The notes below the pieces were generated by a model, which was not told the origin of the DNA, made no database searches, and saw only the letters and a program-made list of their open reading frames with translations. A program made the translations under genes and the position numbers. 60,040 nt of DNA from the NCBI GenBank assembly GCA_016928575.1, contig JAFGKK010000064.1, positions 1 through 60,040 of the forward strand, in the 5' to 3' direction. The stretch is from Anaerolineales bacterium (GTDB lineage Bacteria; Chloroflexota; Anaerolineae; Anaerolineales; RBG-16-64-43). Shown piece after piece: positions 43,767 through 51,183 of the stretch; the stretch's first letter is position 1, and each line of letters opens with the position of its first letter.

Positions 43767-44210
43767 ATGAAATACAAACACACCAACATCATTTCCAAGG
43801 ACTGGCGTGCGCTGGTGCACTTCTATGAGGAAGTGTTCGAATGCGTCCGCGTGCCGCCGGAGCGGCACATGGCGGGCGAGTGGCTGGAACGGGGGACGGG
43901 CGTGCCCGGCGCGGCGATCGACGGGGTCCACCTGCGCCTGCCCGGATGGGGCGAAGCGGGACCGACGCTCGAGATTTTCCAGTACGCCCGCAACGAGCCC
44001 AAGCCCGCGCCGGCGGCCAACCGCGAGGGCTTTTCCCACCTCGCCTTCGAAGTGGAAAACGTCGAAGCCTGCCTGCGGGCCGTGATCGCCCGCGGCGGCC
44101 GCGCGATCGGCTCCGCCGTCTCGCGCACGGTGGAGGGCGTGGGCCGGCTGACGTTCGTCTACGCCGCGGATCCGGAAGGCAACATCCTGGAGCTGCAATC
44201 CCGGGGGTAA
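43767..44210 (+). CDS. VOC-family (glyoxalase/bleomycin-resistance fold) protein
   Basis: A 147-residue protein of the vicinal oxygen chelate fold: KYKHTNIISKDWRALVHFYEEVF (His at the first metal ligand), LEIFQYAR (Glu), GFSHLAFEVENVEACLRA (His) and FVYAADPEGNILELQ (Glu). The four ligands are present by position, so a divalent-metal enzyme such as an isomerase or dioxygenase is plausible. Its SD is within a hairpin repeat. A hairpin 31 bases after the stop may be its terminator. Confidence 0.85.
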   Translation: MKYKHTNIISKDWRALVHFYEEVFECVRVPPERHMAGEWLERGTGVPGAAIDGVHLRLPGWGEAGPTLEIFQYARNEPKPAPAANREGFSHLAFEVENVEACLRAVIARGGRAIGSAVSRTVEGVGRLTFVYAADPEGNILELQSRG

Positions 44211-44241
44211 GGCGGGCAGTCCGCGCCTGACCGGTATCGTC

Positions 44242-44272
44242 CACCTGACAGGTGTCGGACACCTGTCAGGTG
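44242..44272. repeat. Tandem palindromes forming a hairpin
   Basis: The arms CACCTGACAGGTGT (44242-44255) and ACACCTGTCAGGTG (44259-44272) are perfectly complementary around CGG. Each arm is itself an odd palindrome, CACCTG-N-CAGGTG. It lies 31 bases after the VOC gene. No T-run follows, so it may be an operator or dispersed palindrome rather than a terminator. Confidence 0.65.
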
Positions 44273-44440
44273 CAGGCCGCCGGTTTGCCTCGGCCGTCGG
44301 CACCGGATCAGAATCCTCGACATCCGGTAACGCCCAAAGTCTCCGGCGCCCACTTTTCCAATATGGCGCCGAAAAAGAAATTCGCGATTGTCATTGCGCA
44401 CAGCCAAGAAGGGCAACGCCCCCTACGTTCGCCCCCACTC

Positions 44441-44488
44441 CCCCCGGCAAAGAGCATGCCGAGGGCGGGCGCGAGGACATGCTCGCAA
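44441..44488 (-). repeat. Dispersed 48-bp repeat, copy 2
   Basis: Reverse complement of 31056-31103 with one mismatch, between the VOC gene and the HTH-membrane regulator gene. Confidence 0.8.
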
Positions 44489-44531
44489 AACCGTTATCCA
44501 TAGCCCTTTCCGCTTCCCGCCGCCGGATTGC

Positions 44532-45122
44532 TCATTTCACGAACGGGATGCTCAGCGGGTAGTGGACGGGCTTATCCGCCAGGGACCGCATGGCGTTGAC
44601 CACGCCCTGGAAGGCGCAGAAGACTCCGATGAAAATCGCGGGCATCGGCAGGCACAGGGTGGCCGCCAGGAACAGGCGCGAGCTTTCCATTTCCCGCACG
44701 AGCCCCTCTCCCGCGAAGATCAGCAAGGCGGGGTAGAGCATGAGCAGGAAACCGGAGGCGGCCAGCAGCAGGATCATGGTGATCTGGAAGTTCAGCACCA
44801 ACCGCCCCTGTTGGTCGATCCGGCAGGAGCGGTTCTTCATCCACGACCACAACAGCAGCGGAACGAGGAAGACGCAGGCGATGCTGCTCAGATGGAGGAC
44901 CGTCAGCCACAGGTTTTCATTGGCCGCATTCTCCCCGCCGAAATCAAACTCGAGAGCCGCACCCAGGCAATGCAGGGTGTAGGCCCGCGGATCGACCTCG
45001 CCGCTTTCGATGCGCTGGATGGTGCGCGGGCTGACTTCGCAACGCTCCGCCAACTGCTCCTGCGTGAGGCCCTTTTGCTGGCGCAATTCCGCGACCCTCA
45101 ATCCAAGTTCGGTCTGGTTCAT
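44532..45122 (-). CDS. XRE-family HTH regulator with a membrane domain
   Basis: A 196-residue protein. Residues 1-60 are a Cro/XRE HTH (GLRVAELRQQKGLTQEQLAE and SPRTIQRIESG). Residues 75-185 have three or four hydrophobic segments, with a DUF4870-like layout. It would be a membrane-attached DNA-binding protein. AAAGG lies upstream of the ATG at 45122. Tandem direct repeats lie just beyond its -35 (45184-45205), likely an operator for this protein. Confidence 0.85.
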   Translation of the reverse strand: MNQTELGLRVAELRQQKGLTQEQLAERCEVSPRTIQRIESGEVDPRAYTLHCLGAALEFDFGGENAANENLWLTVLHLSSIACVFLVPLLLWSWMKNRSCRIDQQGRLVLNFQITMILLLAASGFLLMLYPALLIFAGEGLVREMESSRLFLAATLCLPMPAIFIGVFCAFQGVVNAMRSLADKPVHYPLSIPFVK

Positions 45123-45147
45123 GTTTTTTCCCTTTCGTTTTGCCCCT

Positions 45148-45205
45148 ATTCTAGAAACCGCCTCCGGAATCGCAACGCCGTGGATACGACATTTATACGA
45201 CATTT
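45148..45205 (-). promoter_or_regulatory. Promoter and direct-repeat operator of the HTH-membrane regulator
   Basis: On the minus strand TTGCGA (45175-45170) and TAGAAT (45153-45148) are 16 bases apart, 26 bases before the start codon. Upstream are two perfect tandem copies of an 11-bp unit, ATACGACATTT on the plus strand (45184-45194 and 45195-45205). Eleven bases is about one helical turn, so two monomers could bind one DNA face (inference). Confidence 0.5.
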
Positions 45206-45332
45206 GCCTTCCGCCCGCGATCTCCCCGACTGGCAGCACGCCGCCTGTCTGCCGCCGGAGAGGCGGATCCGGAGCAGGGAGGGGCGTTCCGGTCTGCGGA
45301 GGGCGCGGCCGCCCACATCGGTAAAAATCTGT

Positions 45333-45361
45333 TTGGCCGTCCGCCTGGGATTCGGTAAAAT
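45333..45361 (+). promoter_or_regulatory. Candidate promoter of the dap cluster
   Basis: TTGGCC (45333-45338), a 17-base spacer and TAAAAT (45356-45361), about 140 bases before dapB. No lysine-riboswitch (L-box) pattern was recognised in the leader. Confidence 0.4.
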
Positions 45362-45499
45362 ATGCGCTGTCAAATCCCATGCAAAATGTCATTGAGTGCC
45401 TGCAATGAGGCCCGGACCCGGCGCAGCCTGCATCCGGGTTGGGCAGGAATGCATCATGGGGCCGGGCGTGCGCCGCCGGCATGCTGGAGAGGATAGACC

Positions 45500-46285
45500 A
45501 TGGCCAAAATCGCGCTGATCGGATACGGCCGGATGGGCCGGACGGTGCGGCAGTTCGCGGAAGCCCGGGGCCACACGATCACCGCCGTCGTCGATCCCTT
45601 GGGCGGCGGGGAGTGCCGCAAGGAAATCACCGCCGAGGCGCTCGCCGACGCGGAGGTGTGCATCGACTTCACCACCCCGCAAACGGCGGTGGAGAACATC
45701 CGCTGCGTCGCGATGCTGGGCAAGAACATGGTGATCGGCACCACCGGCTGGTATAATCGCATCGAGGACGTGAAACGGACCGTCGCCGAGCACAAGGTCG
45801 GGCTGATCTGGTCGGGCAATTTCTCGCTCGGGGTCAACGCGCTGTTCCGCATCATCGGCTGCGCCGCGCGGATGTTCGACCGCCTGCCGGAGTACGACGT
45901 GCTCGGCCACGAATTCCACCATAAAGGCAAAGCCGATTCCCCCTCCGGCACGGCCGCGATGCTGGGGAACATCCTGCTCCAAAACATCGCCCGCAAGCGG
46001 CGGCTGGTAACGGACAAACTGGACCGCAAAATCGAACCCGACGAAATCCAATTTTCAAGCACCCGCGGCGGCGCGATTCCCGGCACGCATCTGGTGCTGT
46101 TCGACAGCCCGGTCGACACGATCGAAATCCGGCACACCGCCCGCGGCCGCGAGGGATTCGCCGCCGGCGCGGTGACGGCCGCCGAGTTCATCCGCGGTAA
46201 AAAAGGGGTCTACTCGATCGACGACCTGATGAACGAGGTCCTGGGCCCCGCCGATCCCCCCGCCCCATCCGCGAAGAAAAAATAA
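45500..46285 (+). CDS. dapB: 4-hydroxy-tetrahydrodipicolinate reductase
   Basis: A 261-residue enzyme. The N-terminal NAD(P) motif is IALIGYGRMGRTV. The catalytic block is EFHHKGKADSPSGTA with the HH pair and Lys. It reduces 4-hydroxytetrahydrodipicolinate to tetrahydrodipicolinate in lysine/diaminopimelate synthesis in the cytoplasm. GGAGAGG precedes the ATG at 45500. It is the first gene of dapB-dapA-lysA-dapL, with 13 bases to dapA. The C-terminus is Lys-rich. Confidence 0.95.
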   Translation: MAKIALIGYGRMGRTVRQFAEARGHTITAVVDPLGGGECRKEITAEALADAEVCIDFTTPQTAVENIRCVAMLGKNMVIGTTGWYNRIEDVKRTVAEHKVGLIWSGNFSLGVNALFRIIGCAARMFDRLPEYDVLGHEFHHKGKADSPSGTAAMLGNILLQNIARKRRLVTDKLDRKIEPDEIQFSSTRGGAIPGTHLVLFDSPVDTIEIRHTARGREGFAAGAVTAAEFIRGKKGVYSIDDLMNEVLGPADPPAPSAKKK

Positions 46286-46298
46286 AAGGAGCGATCCG

Positions 46299-47180
46299 AT
46301 GAATCTCCGAGGCACCTACACCGCCATCGTCACCCCCTTCACCGAATATGAGAACGTCGACGAAGGGGCGCTCAAGAAGCTGATCGACTTCAACCTGGCC
46401 GGCGGCGTCACCGGGATCGTCCCCTGCGGTACCACCGGCGAAAGCCCGACCCTCACCCACGACGAGCACGACCGGGTGATCGAGCTGACCGTCGAGCACG
46501 TCAACGGGCGCGCGCTGGTCCTGGCCGGCACCGGCTCCAACTCCACCCGCGAGGCCGTCCGCCTCAGCAAGCACGCCCGCAAGGCCGGCGCCGACGCGCT
46601 GCTCCTGGTCACGCCCTACTACAACAAGCCCACCCAGGAAGGCATGTACCGCCACTTCCGCGAGATCGCCGAAAGCGTCTCGATCCCCTCGATCATCTAC
46701 AACATCAAGGGCCGCACGGGCGTGAACCTCGAAACCGACACGCTGGTGCGGCTGATGACCGACTGCGCCAACGTCGTCGGGGTGAAGGAAGCCTCGGGCG
46801 ACTTGAACCAGATGAAGGACGTGATCGCGCGCAAGACCAAGGAATTCTGCGTGCTTTCCGGCGACGACAACATGACCATGCCGCTGATCAAAGCCGGCGG
46901 CGACGGGGTGATCTCGGTCGCCAGCAACATCGTCCCGGAGAAGATGTCGAAGATGGTGGCCCTCGCCCTGGAAGGCAAGACGGCCGAGGCCGAGGCGCTG
47001 GAGAAGGAGCTCGCCCCGCTGTTCGCCGTCGAGTTCGTCGAGACCAACCCGATCCCGATAAAGTACATGCTCTCGCTCAAGGGCATGTGCCAGGAGCGCT
47101 ACCGATTGCCGATCTGCGAGCTGCGCCCGCCGAATAAGGAAAAGGTCCAGGCGGTGATGAAGCAGATGGGTCTGCTGTAG
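46299..47180 (+). CDS. dapA: 4-hydroxy-tetrahydrodipicolinate synthase
   Basis: A 293-residue DHDPS/NAL TIM-barrel enzyme. The catalytic Tyr-containing motif is LLLVTPYYNKPTQEGMYRHF, the Schiff-base Lys is in VVGVKEASGDLNQM, and the PCGTTGESPTL loop binds pyruvate. It condenses pyruvate with aspartate semialdehyde, the first committed step of diaminopimelate synthesis. AAAGGAG precedes the ATG. It is linked to dapB by 13 bases, so they should be co-transcribed. Confidence 0.96.
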   Translation: MNLRGTYTAIVTPFTEYENVDEGALKKLIDFNLAGGVTGIVPCGTTGESPTLTHDEHDRVIELTVEHVNGRALVLAGTGSNSTREAVRLSKHARKAGADALLLVTPYYNKPTQEGMYRHFREIAESVSIPSIIYNIKGRTGVNLETDTLVRLMTDCANVVGVKEASGDLNQMKDVIARKTKEFCVLSGDDNMTMPLIKAGGDGVISVASNIVPEKMSKMVALALEGKTAEAEALEKELAPLFAVEFVETNPIPIKYMLSLKGMCQERYRLPICELRPPNKEKVQAVMKQMGLL

Positions 47181-47201
47181 GACTCTCCACATTCCACCCT
47201 C

Positions 47202-47282
47202 CTCATCCTTCTCCCCCCACCCCTCCTCCTTCTCCTGGCATAAGTCAGGAGAAGGAGGAGGGGTGGGGGTGGAGGATGAGGA
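47202..47282. repeat. Pyrimidine/purine hairpin repeat between dapA and lysA
   Basis: CCTCATCC...CCCCTCCTCCTTCTCCTG pairs with CAGGAGAAGGAGGAGGGG...GGATGAGG around ATAA; arms of about 36 bases, with few mismatches. It fills most of the 120-base gap. The purine arm overlaps the region where the lysA ribosome-binding site should be (GAGGAAGGAA, 47279-47288). Confidence 0.85.
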
Positions 47283-47300
47283 AGGAATTGCGACGCGACG

Positions 47301-48560
47301 ATGAACAGGCCCCTGCCCTTCACGCTGGACCGGATCCGCGAAATTGCCCGCACCCACCCGACCCCGTTCCACCTCTACGACGAAAAGGGGATCCGCGGGG
47401 CCGCGCGGCTGCTCAAGGCCTCGTTCTCCGGAATCCCCGGCTTCAAGGAATTCTTCGCCGTCAAGGCCCTGCCCAACCCGTTCATCCTTAAGATGTTAAA
47501 GGAAGAAGGCTTCGGCGCGGACTGCAGTTCGCTGGCGGAACTGCTGTTGGCTGAGAAGGTCGGGATCACCGGCGGGGACATCATGTTCTCGTCGAACGAC
47601 ACGCCCGCCCGCGAGTACGTCAAGGCGCACGAACTGGGCGCGATCATCAACCTCGACGACATCAGCCACATCGACTTTCTGGAACAGCACGCCGGCCTGC
47701 CGGAGTTGGTCTGCTTCCGCTACAACCCCGGGAGCGCGCGCCAGGGTAATTTCATCATCGGCAAGCCGGAGGAAGCCAAATACGGCTTCACCCGCGCGCA
47801 GTTATTCGAGGGATACCGCCGGCTCCAGGCCAAGGGCGTGAAGCGTTTCGGCCTGCACACGATGCTCGCCTCCAACGAGCTGGATTACCGCTACTTCGTG
47901 GAAACCGTGGAGATGCTCGCCGACCTGGCGGCGGAGATTTCGCGCGATCTGGGGATCGAATTCGAATTCATCAACATGGGCGGCGGGATCGGCATCCCCT
48001 ACCGGCCGGAACAATGCGCCGTGCCGTTCCATCAGATCGCGGAGGAAGTCCACGACCTGTACGAAACACGGTTCGTCCGCGGCCTGCGTGCGCCGCGGCT
48101 CTACATGGAATGCGGCCGGGCGGTCACCGGGCCGCACGGGTATCTGGTTTCGACCGTCCTGCACCTCAAGCACACTTACAAGGACTACGTCGGGCTCGAC
48201 GCCAGCATGGCCAACCTGATGCGCCCAGCGCTCTACGGCGCCTACCACCATATCACGGTGCTGGGGAAGGAAACGGCGCGAGCCGATCGCGTCTACGACG
48301 TCACCGGCTCGCTGTGCGAGAACAACGACAAGTTCGCGATCGACCGCAAGCTGCCGGAGATCGAGCCCGGCGACGTCGTCGTAATCCACGACACCGGCGC
48401 CCACGGCCATGCAATGGGCTTCAACTACAACGGCAAACTGCGATCGGCCGAGCTGCTGTTGCGCGAAGACGGCGCGGTCGTGCAAATCCGCCGGGCGGAA
48501 ACGCCGGAGGATTATTTCGCCACGCTGGATTTTAAAGAGCTGGAGAAATTCAGACCGTAA
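47301..48560 (+). CDS. lysA: Diaminopimelate decarboxylase
   Basis: A 419-residue fold-III PLP enzyme. The PLP Lys is in FFAVKALPNP; the glycine-rich phosphate site is FINMGGGIGIPY; the CENNDKFA motif carries the catalytic Cys of the partner subunit, with MECGRAVTGPHG nearby. It decarboxylates meso-diaminopimelate to lysine. The enzyme acts as a dimer. It follows dapA after a hairpin repeat; the ATG at 47301 is favoured by homology. The alternative PLP decarboxylases of the family (such as carboxynorspermidine decarboxylase) are less likely given the dap context. Confidence 0.9.
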   Translation: MNRPLPFTLDRIREIARTHPTPFHLYDEKGIRGAARLLKASFSGIPGFKEFFAVKALPNPFILKMLKEEGFGADCSSLAELLLAEKVGITGGDIMFSSNDTPAREYVKAHELGAIINLDDISHIDFLEQHAGLPELVCFRYNPGSARQGNFIIGKPEEAKYGFTRAQLFEGYRRLQAKGVKRFGLHTMLASNELDYRYFVETVEMLADLAAEISRDLGIEFEFINMGGGIGIPYRPEQCAVPFHQIAEEVHDLYETRFVRGLRAPRLYMECGRAVTGPHGYLVSTVLHLKHTYKDYVGLDASMANLMRPALYGAYHHITVLGKETARADRVYDVTGSLCENNDKFAIDRKLPEIEPGDVVVIHDTGAHGHAMGFNYNGKLRSAELLLREDGAVVQIRRAETPEDYFATLDFKELEKFRP

Positions 48561-48614
48561 ATCTTCCCTCGCCATCCCATCCTACCTTCCCCTGTCCCTC
48601 GCTCCGCTCAGGAC

Positions 48615-48661
48615 TTTCCCCCTCCTCCCTTCCCGTAAAACGGGAAGGGAGGAGGGGGAAA
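48615..48661. repeat. Perfect pyrimidine/purine hairpin between lysA and dapL
   Basis: Perfect 21-bp arms, TTTCCCCCTCCTCCCTTCCC(G) and its complement, around TAAAA. It is followed by further purine sequence leading into the dapL start region. Confidence 0.9.
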
Positions 48662-48703
48662 GAGAGGGAGGCAGGATGGGAAATGGTAAATCCGAGGTTC
48701 CGC

Positions 48704-49927
48704 ATGGTCAAACGCAACCCGAACATCGCCAAACTTCCGGCCGGATATCTCTTTCCCGAGATCGGCCGGCGGCGGCGCGCCCTGCTCGAAAAGCATCCCG
48801 ACGCCAAGGTCATCAGCTTGGGGATCGGCAACACCACCGAGCCGCTCACGCCGCACATCGCCGCCGGCCTGCGCGACGCGGCGGTCCGGCTCGGCACGCC
48901 CGAAGGGTACTCCGGCTACGACGACGACCCCAGGGGCCAGGCGCTGCTCCAGAATCTGAAGGCCAAGATTTCCGAAAAGTGGTACCGCGGCCGGATCGCG
49001 CCGGAGGAGATCTATATTTCCGATGGGGCCAAATGCGACTGCAGCCGGCTGCAGATTCTGTTCGGCGCGGGAGTCTCGATCGCCGTCCAGGACCCGGCCT
49101 ACCCGGTGTATGTCGACGGCAGCGTCATGATCGGCGCGACCGGCGCGCACGATCCGGACCGCGGCCAGTTCGAGGGCCTCGCCTACCTGCCCTGCACGCC
49201 GGACAATGGATTCTTCCCCGATCTCTCCGCCGCCCCGCGGACCGATCTGATCTACTTCTGCTCGCCCAACAACCCCACCGGCGCGGTCTCGACCCGCGAA
49301 CAGCTTAAGCGGCTGGTGGATTTCGCCAAGCGCAACGGGTCGATCGTCATCTTCGACGCCGCTTACGCCGCCTACATCCGGGACGACCGTCTGCCACGCT
49401 CCGTCTTCGAGATCGAAGCCGCGCGCGAAGTCGCGCTCGAAGTCAACTCGTTCTCCAAGTCGATCGGATTCACCGGCGTGCGGCTGGGGTGGACGGCCAT
49501 CCCGAAGGAGCTCGCCTTCATCGACGGGACGCCGGTGGGAAAGGACTGGGGCCGGGTGACGAGCACCGTCTTCAACGGCGCTTCGAACATCGCCCAATAT
49601 GGAGGGCTGGCGGCGCTCGACGACGAAGGGCTCGCGGAAATGCGCGGGACGGTCGGCTACTACATGGAAAATGCGCGGATTATTAAAGCCGGATTGACCG
49701 GGTTGGGGTGGAAAAGCTACGGCGGGGTCGATTCACCTTACGTGTGGGCGGAATTCCCCGGGCGGAAATCCTGGGACGTATTCACCGAGATCCTCGAAAA
49801 GGCGCATGTGGTCACCACGCCCGGCTCCGGCTTCGGCCCCGCCGGGGAAGGGTTTCTCCGCTTCAGCGCCTTCGGCCACCGCGCCGACGTGGAGGAGGCG
49901 GTGGCAAGGTTAAAGGAGCGGCTGTAG
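48704..49927 (+). CDS. dapL: LL-diaminopimelate aminotransferase
   Basis: A 407-residue class I/II PLP aminotransferase. It has SLGIGNTTEPLTPHIAAGL near the start, GYSGYDDDPRG, ISDGAKCDCSRLQ, CSPNNPTGAV and the PLP Lys in NSFSKSIGFTGVRLGW. DapL converts tetrahydrodipicolinate directly to LL-diaminopimelate, bypassing the acylase route. GAGG before the ATG at 48704 and homology (RNPNIAKLPAGYLF) support this start; an ATG at 48683 is in frame. It closes the dap cluster; dapF is not in the window. Confidence 0.93.
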   Translation: MVKRNPNIAKLPAGYLFPEIGRRRRALLEKHPDAKVISLGIGNTTEPLTPHIAAGLRDAAVRLGTPEGYSGYDDDPRGQALLQNLKAKISEKWYRGRIAPEEIYISDGAKCDCSRLQILFGAGVSIAVQDPAYPVYVDGSVMIGATGAHDPDRGQFEGLAYLPCTPDNGFFPDLSAAPRTDLIYFCSPNNPTGAVSTREQLKRLVDFAKRNGSIVIFDAAYAAYIRDDRLPRSVFEIEAAREVALEVNSFSKSIGFTGVRLGWTAIPKELAFIDGTPVGKDWGRVTSTVFNGASNIAQYGGLAALDDEGLAEMRGTVGYYMENARIIKAGLTGLGWKSYGGVDSPYVWAEFPGRKSWDVFTEILEKAHVVTTPGSGFGPAGEGFLRFSAFGHRADVEEAVARLKERL

Positions 49928-50009
49928 AAAAATCTGCCTTGCCGCGCAGCGCCCCCCCTGCAACCTCCAAATCATTTTCTTCCACAACCGACCCAGCCCC
50001 CATCCCTTA

Positions 50010-50030
50010 CCCTTCCCATACTGGGAAGGG
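50010..50030. repeat. Pyrimidine/purine hairpin downstream of dapL, copy 1
   Basis: CCCTTCCCA and TGGGAAGGG around TAC. It shares flanking sequence (CAGCCCCCATCCC) with the hairpin at 50124-50158. Both lie between dapL and a convergent ATPase gene, where they may end transcription. Confidence 0.8.
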
Positions 50031-50123
50031 GGTTATATATCCGATCCCAAATAACAAATCCCTGAGGTGGGAGGAGGGGTCAAGGTCGGCGATACGTTAC
50101 TCCGCCCCAGCCCCCATCCCATA

Positions 50124-50158
50124 CCCTTCCCCCTTCCCATACTGGGAAGGGGGAAGGG
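50124..50158. repeat. Pyrimidine/purine hairpin downstream of dapL, copy 2
   Basis: Perfect 16-bp arms CCCTTCCCCCTTCCCA / TGGGAAGGGGGAAGGG around TAC, an extended version of the hairpin 94 bases upstream. Confidence 0.85.
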
Positions 50159-50257
50159 ATTTATGCATCGGAACTCTTTCAGTTAATCCTTGGGGGTAGG
50201 AGAATGGGTCGGATCCGCTGCGCGCCCAAATGCAGAACGATCCGGGGAGGAGCATTT

Positions 50258-50932
50258 TTACTGCACCACTTCCCCGTCGCGCAGGCGGATAACCCGCTTG
50301 CCGTAGCTGGTCGCGTCCTCGGAGTGCGTCACCATCAGGATGGTGATCCCCTTTTCGCGATTGATCGCGCGCAGGAGCGAAAGGATCCCGTCGCCGGCGC
50401 GGCTGTCGAGGTTGCCAATCGGCTCGTCGGCGAAGAGGATGCCCGGCTCGTTGATCAGCGCGCGGGCGATCGCGGTGCGCTGCTGCTCGCCGCCGGAGAG
50501 TTCGCGCGGCGTGTGGCCGCGGCGTTTGAGAATCCCCGCCGCCGCCATCAGTTCCTCGGCCCGCGGGAGGACGTCCTTCTTCTTCTTCCCCTCCAGCAGC
50601 GCGGGCAATAGGATGTTCTCTTCGAGCGTCAGGTTGTCGATCAGGTTGTAGGCCTGGAAGACGAAGCCGATGTCGCGCCGGCGCATCCGGCTCTCCCGCT
50701 CGTCGTCGAGCGTCCGCATCTCCACGCCGTTGAGCCGGATCGAGCCTTGAGTCGCCCTTTCCAGCCCGCCCATCAAGTAGAGCAGCGTGCTCTTGCCCGA
50801 GCCCGAAGGCCCCATGATGGAGATGAAATCTCCCCGTTCGACTTCCAGGTTGACGTTCCTCAGCACCTCAACCGAATCTTCCGCCAGTCGGTAGGATTTG
50901 TAGACGTTCTTCACTTCGATCGCGATGGTCAT
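50258..50932 (-). CDS. ABC exporter ATPase, LolD/MacB type
   Basis: A 224-residue ATPase. Walker A GPSGSGKST, Q-loop FQAYNLIDNLT, signature LSGGEQQR, Walker B ILFADEPIGNLD and His switch VTHSED are all present. It powers the permease encoded upstream, in a MacB/LolD-type export or lipoprotein-release system. AAGGAAAAC precedes the ATG at 50932, and the frame is open upstream. A hairpin repeat separates the two genes. Confidence 0.94.
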   Translation of the reverse strand: MTIAIEVKNVYKSYRLAEDSVEVLRNVNLEVERGDFISIMGPSGSGKSTLLYLMGGLERATQGSIRLNGVEMRTLDDERESRMRRRDIGFVFQAYNLIDNLTLEENILLPALLEGKKKKDVLPRAEELMAAAGILKRRGHTPRELSGGEQQRTAIARALINEPGILFADEPIGNLDSRAGDGILSLLRAINREKGITILMVTHSEDATSYGKRVIRLRDGEVVQ

Positions 50933-51004
50933 GATGTTTTCCTTCGATCTGTTCTTTTGAAATCGAAACATCTGAAATTGCAGCCACTCACCCTTCCTGT
51001 CCAT

Positions 51005-51087
51005 CCTCACCCCCATCCCCCGGCCCCTTCCCCCTCTCCTGGCATAAGCCAGGAGAGGGGGAAGGGGAGAAGGGGATGGGGGTGAGG
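51005..51087. repeat. Pyrimidine/purine hairpin repeat between ABC permease and ATPase genes
   Basis: CCTCACCCCCATCCCC...TTCCCCCTCTCCTGGC folds on to GCCAGGAGAGGGGGAA...GGGGATGGGGGTGAGG around ATAA. Its text closely matches the repeats at 43683 and 47202, so it belongs to the same family. A further purine-rich half-copy lies at about 51120-51165. Confidence 0.88.
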
Positions 51088-51183
51088 AATGTAAAAAGTC
51101 AGGAGAGGGAAAAGCCCATCCTCAAGCGGAGCGAGGGGAGGGATGAAGGATAGGGGTGAGGATTGAATTCGCCCATCGTCGGG

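Noticed and set aside
45123-45499. Lysine riboswitch before dapB
   Set aside because: The leader has neither the conserved helix junctions nor the core sequence of an L-box by eye; only a plain promoter was seen.
47202-47282. Simple intrinsic terminator between dapA and lysA
   Set aside because: The stem is far longer than a terminator and no T-run follows on either strand; it matches the dispersed hairpin family instead.
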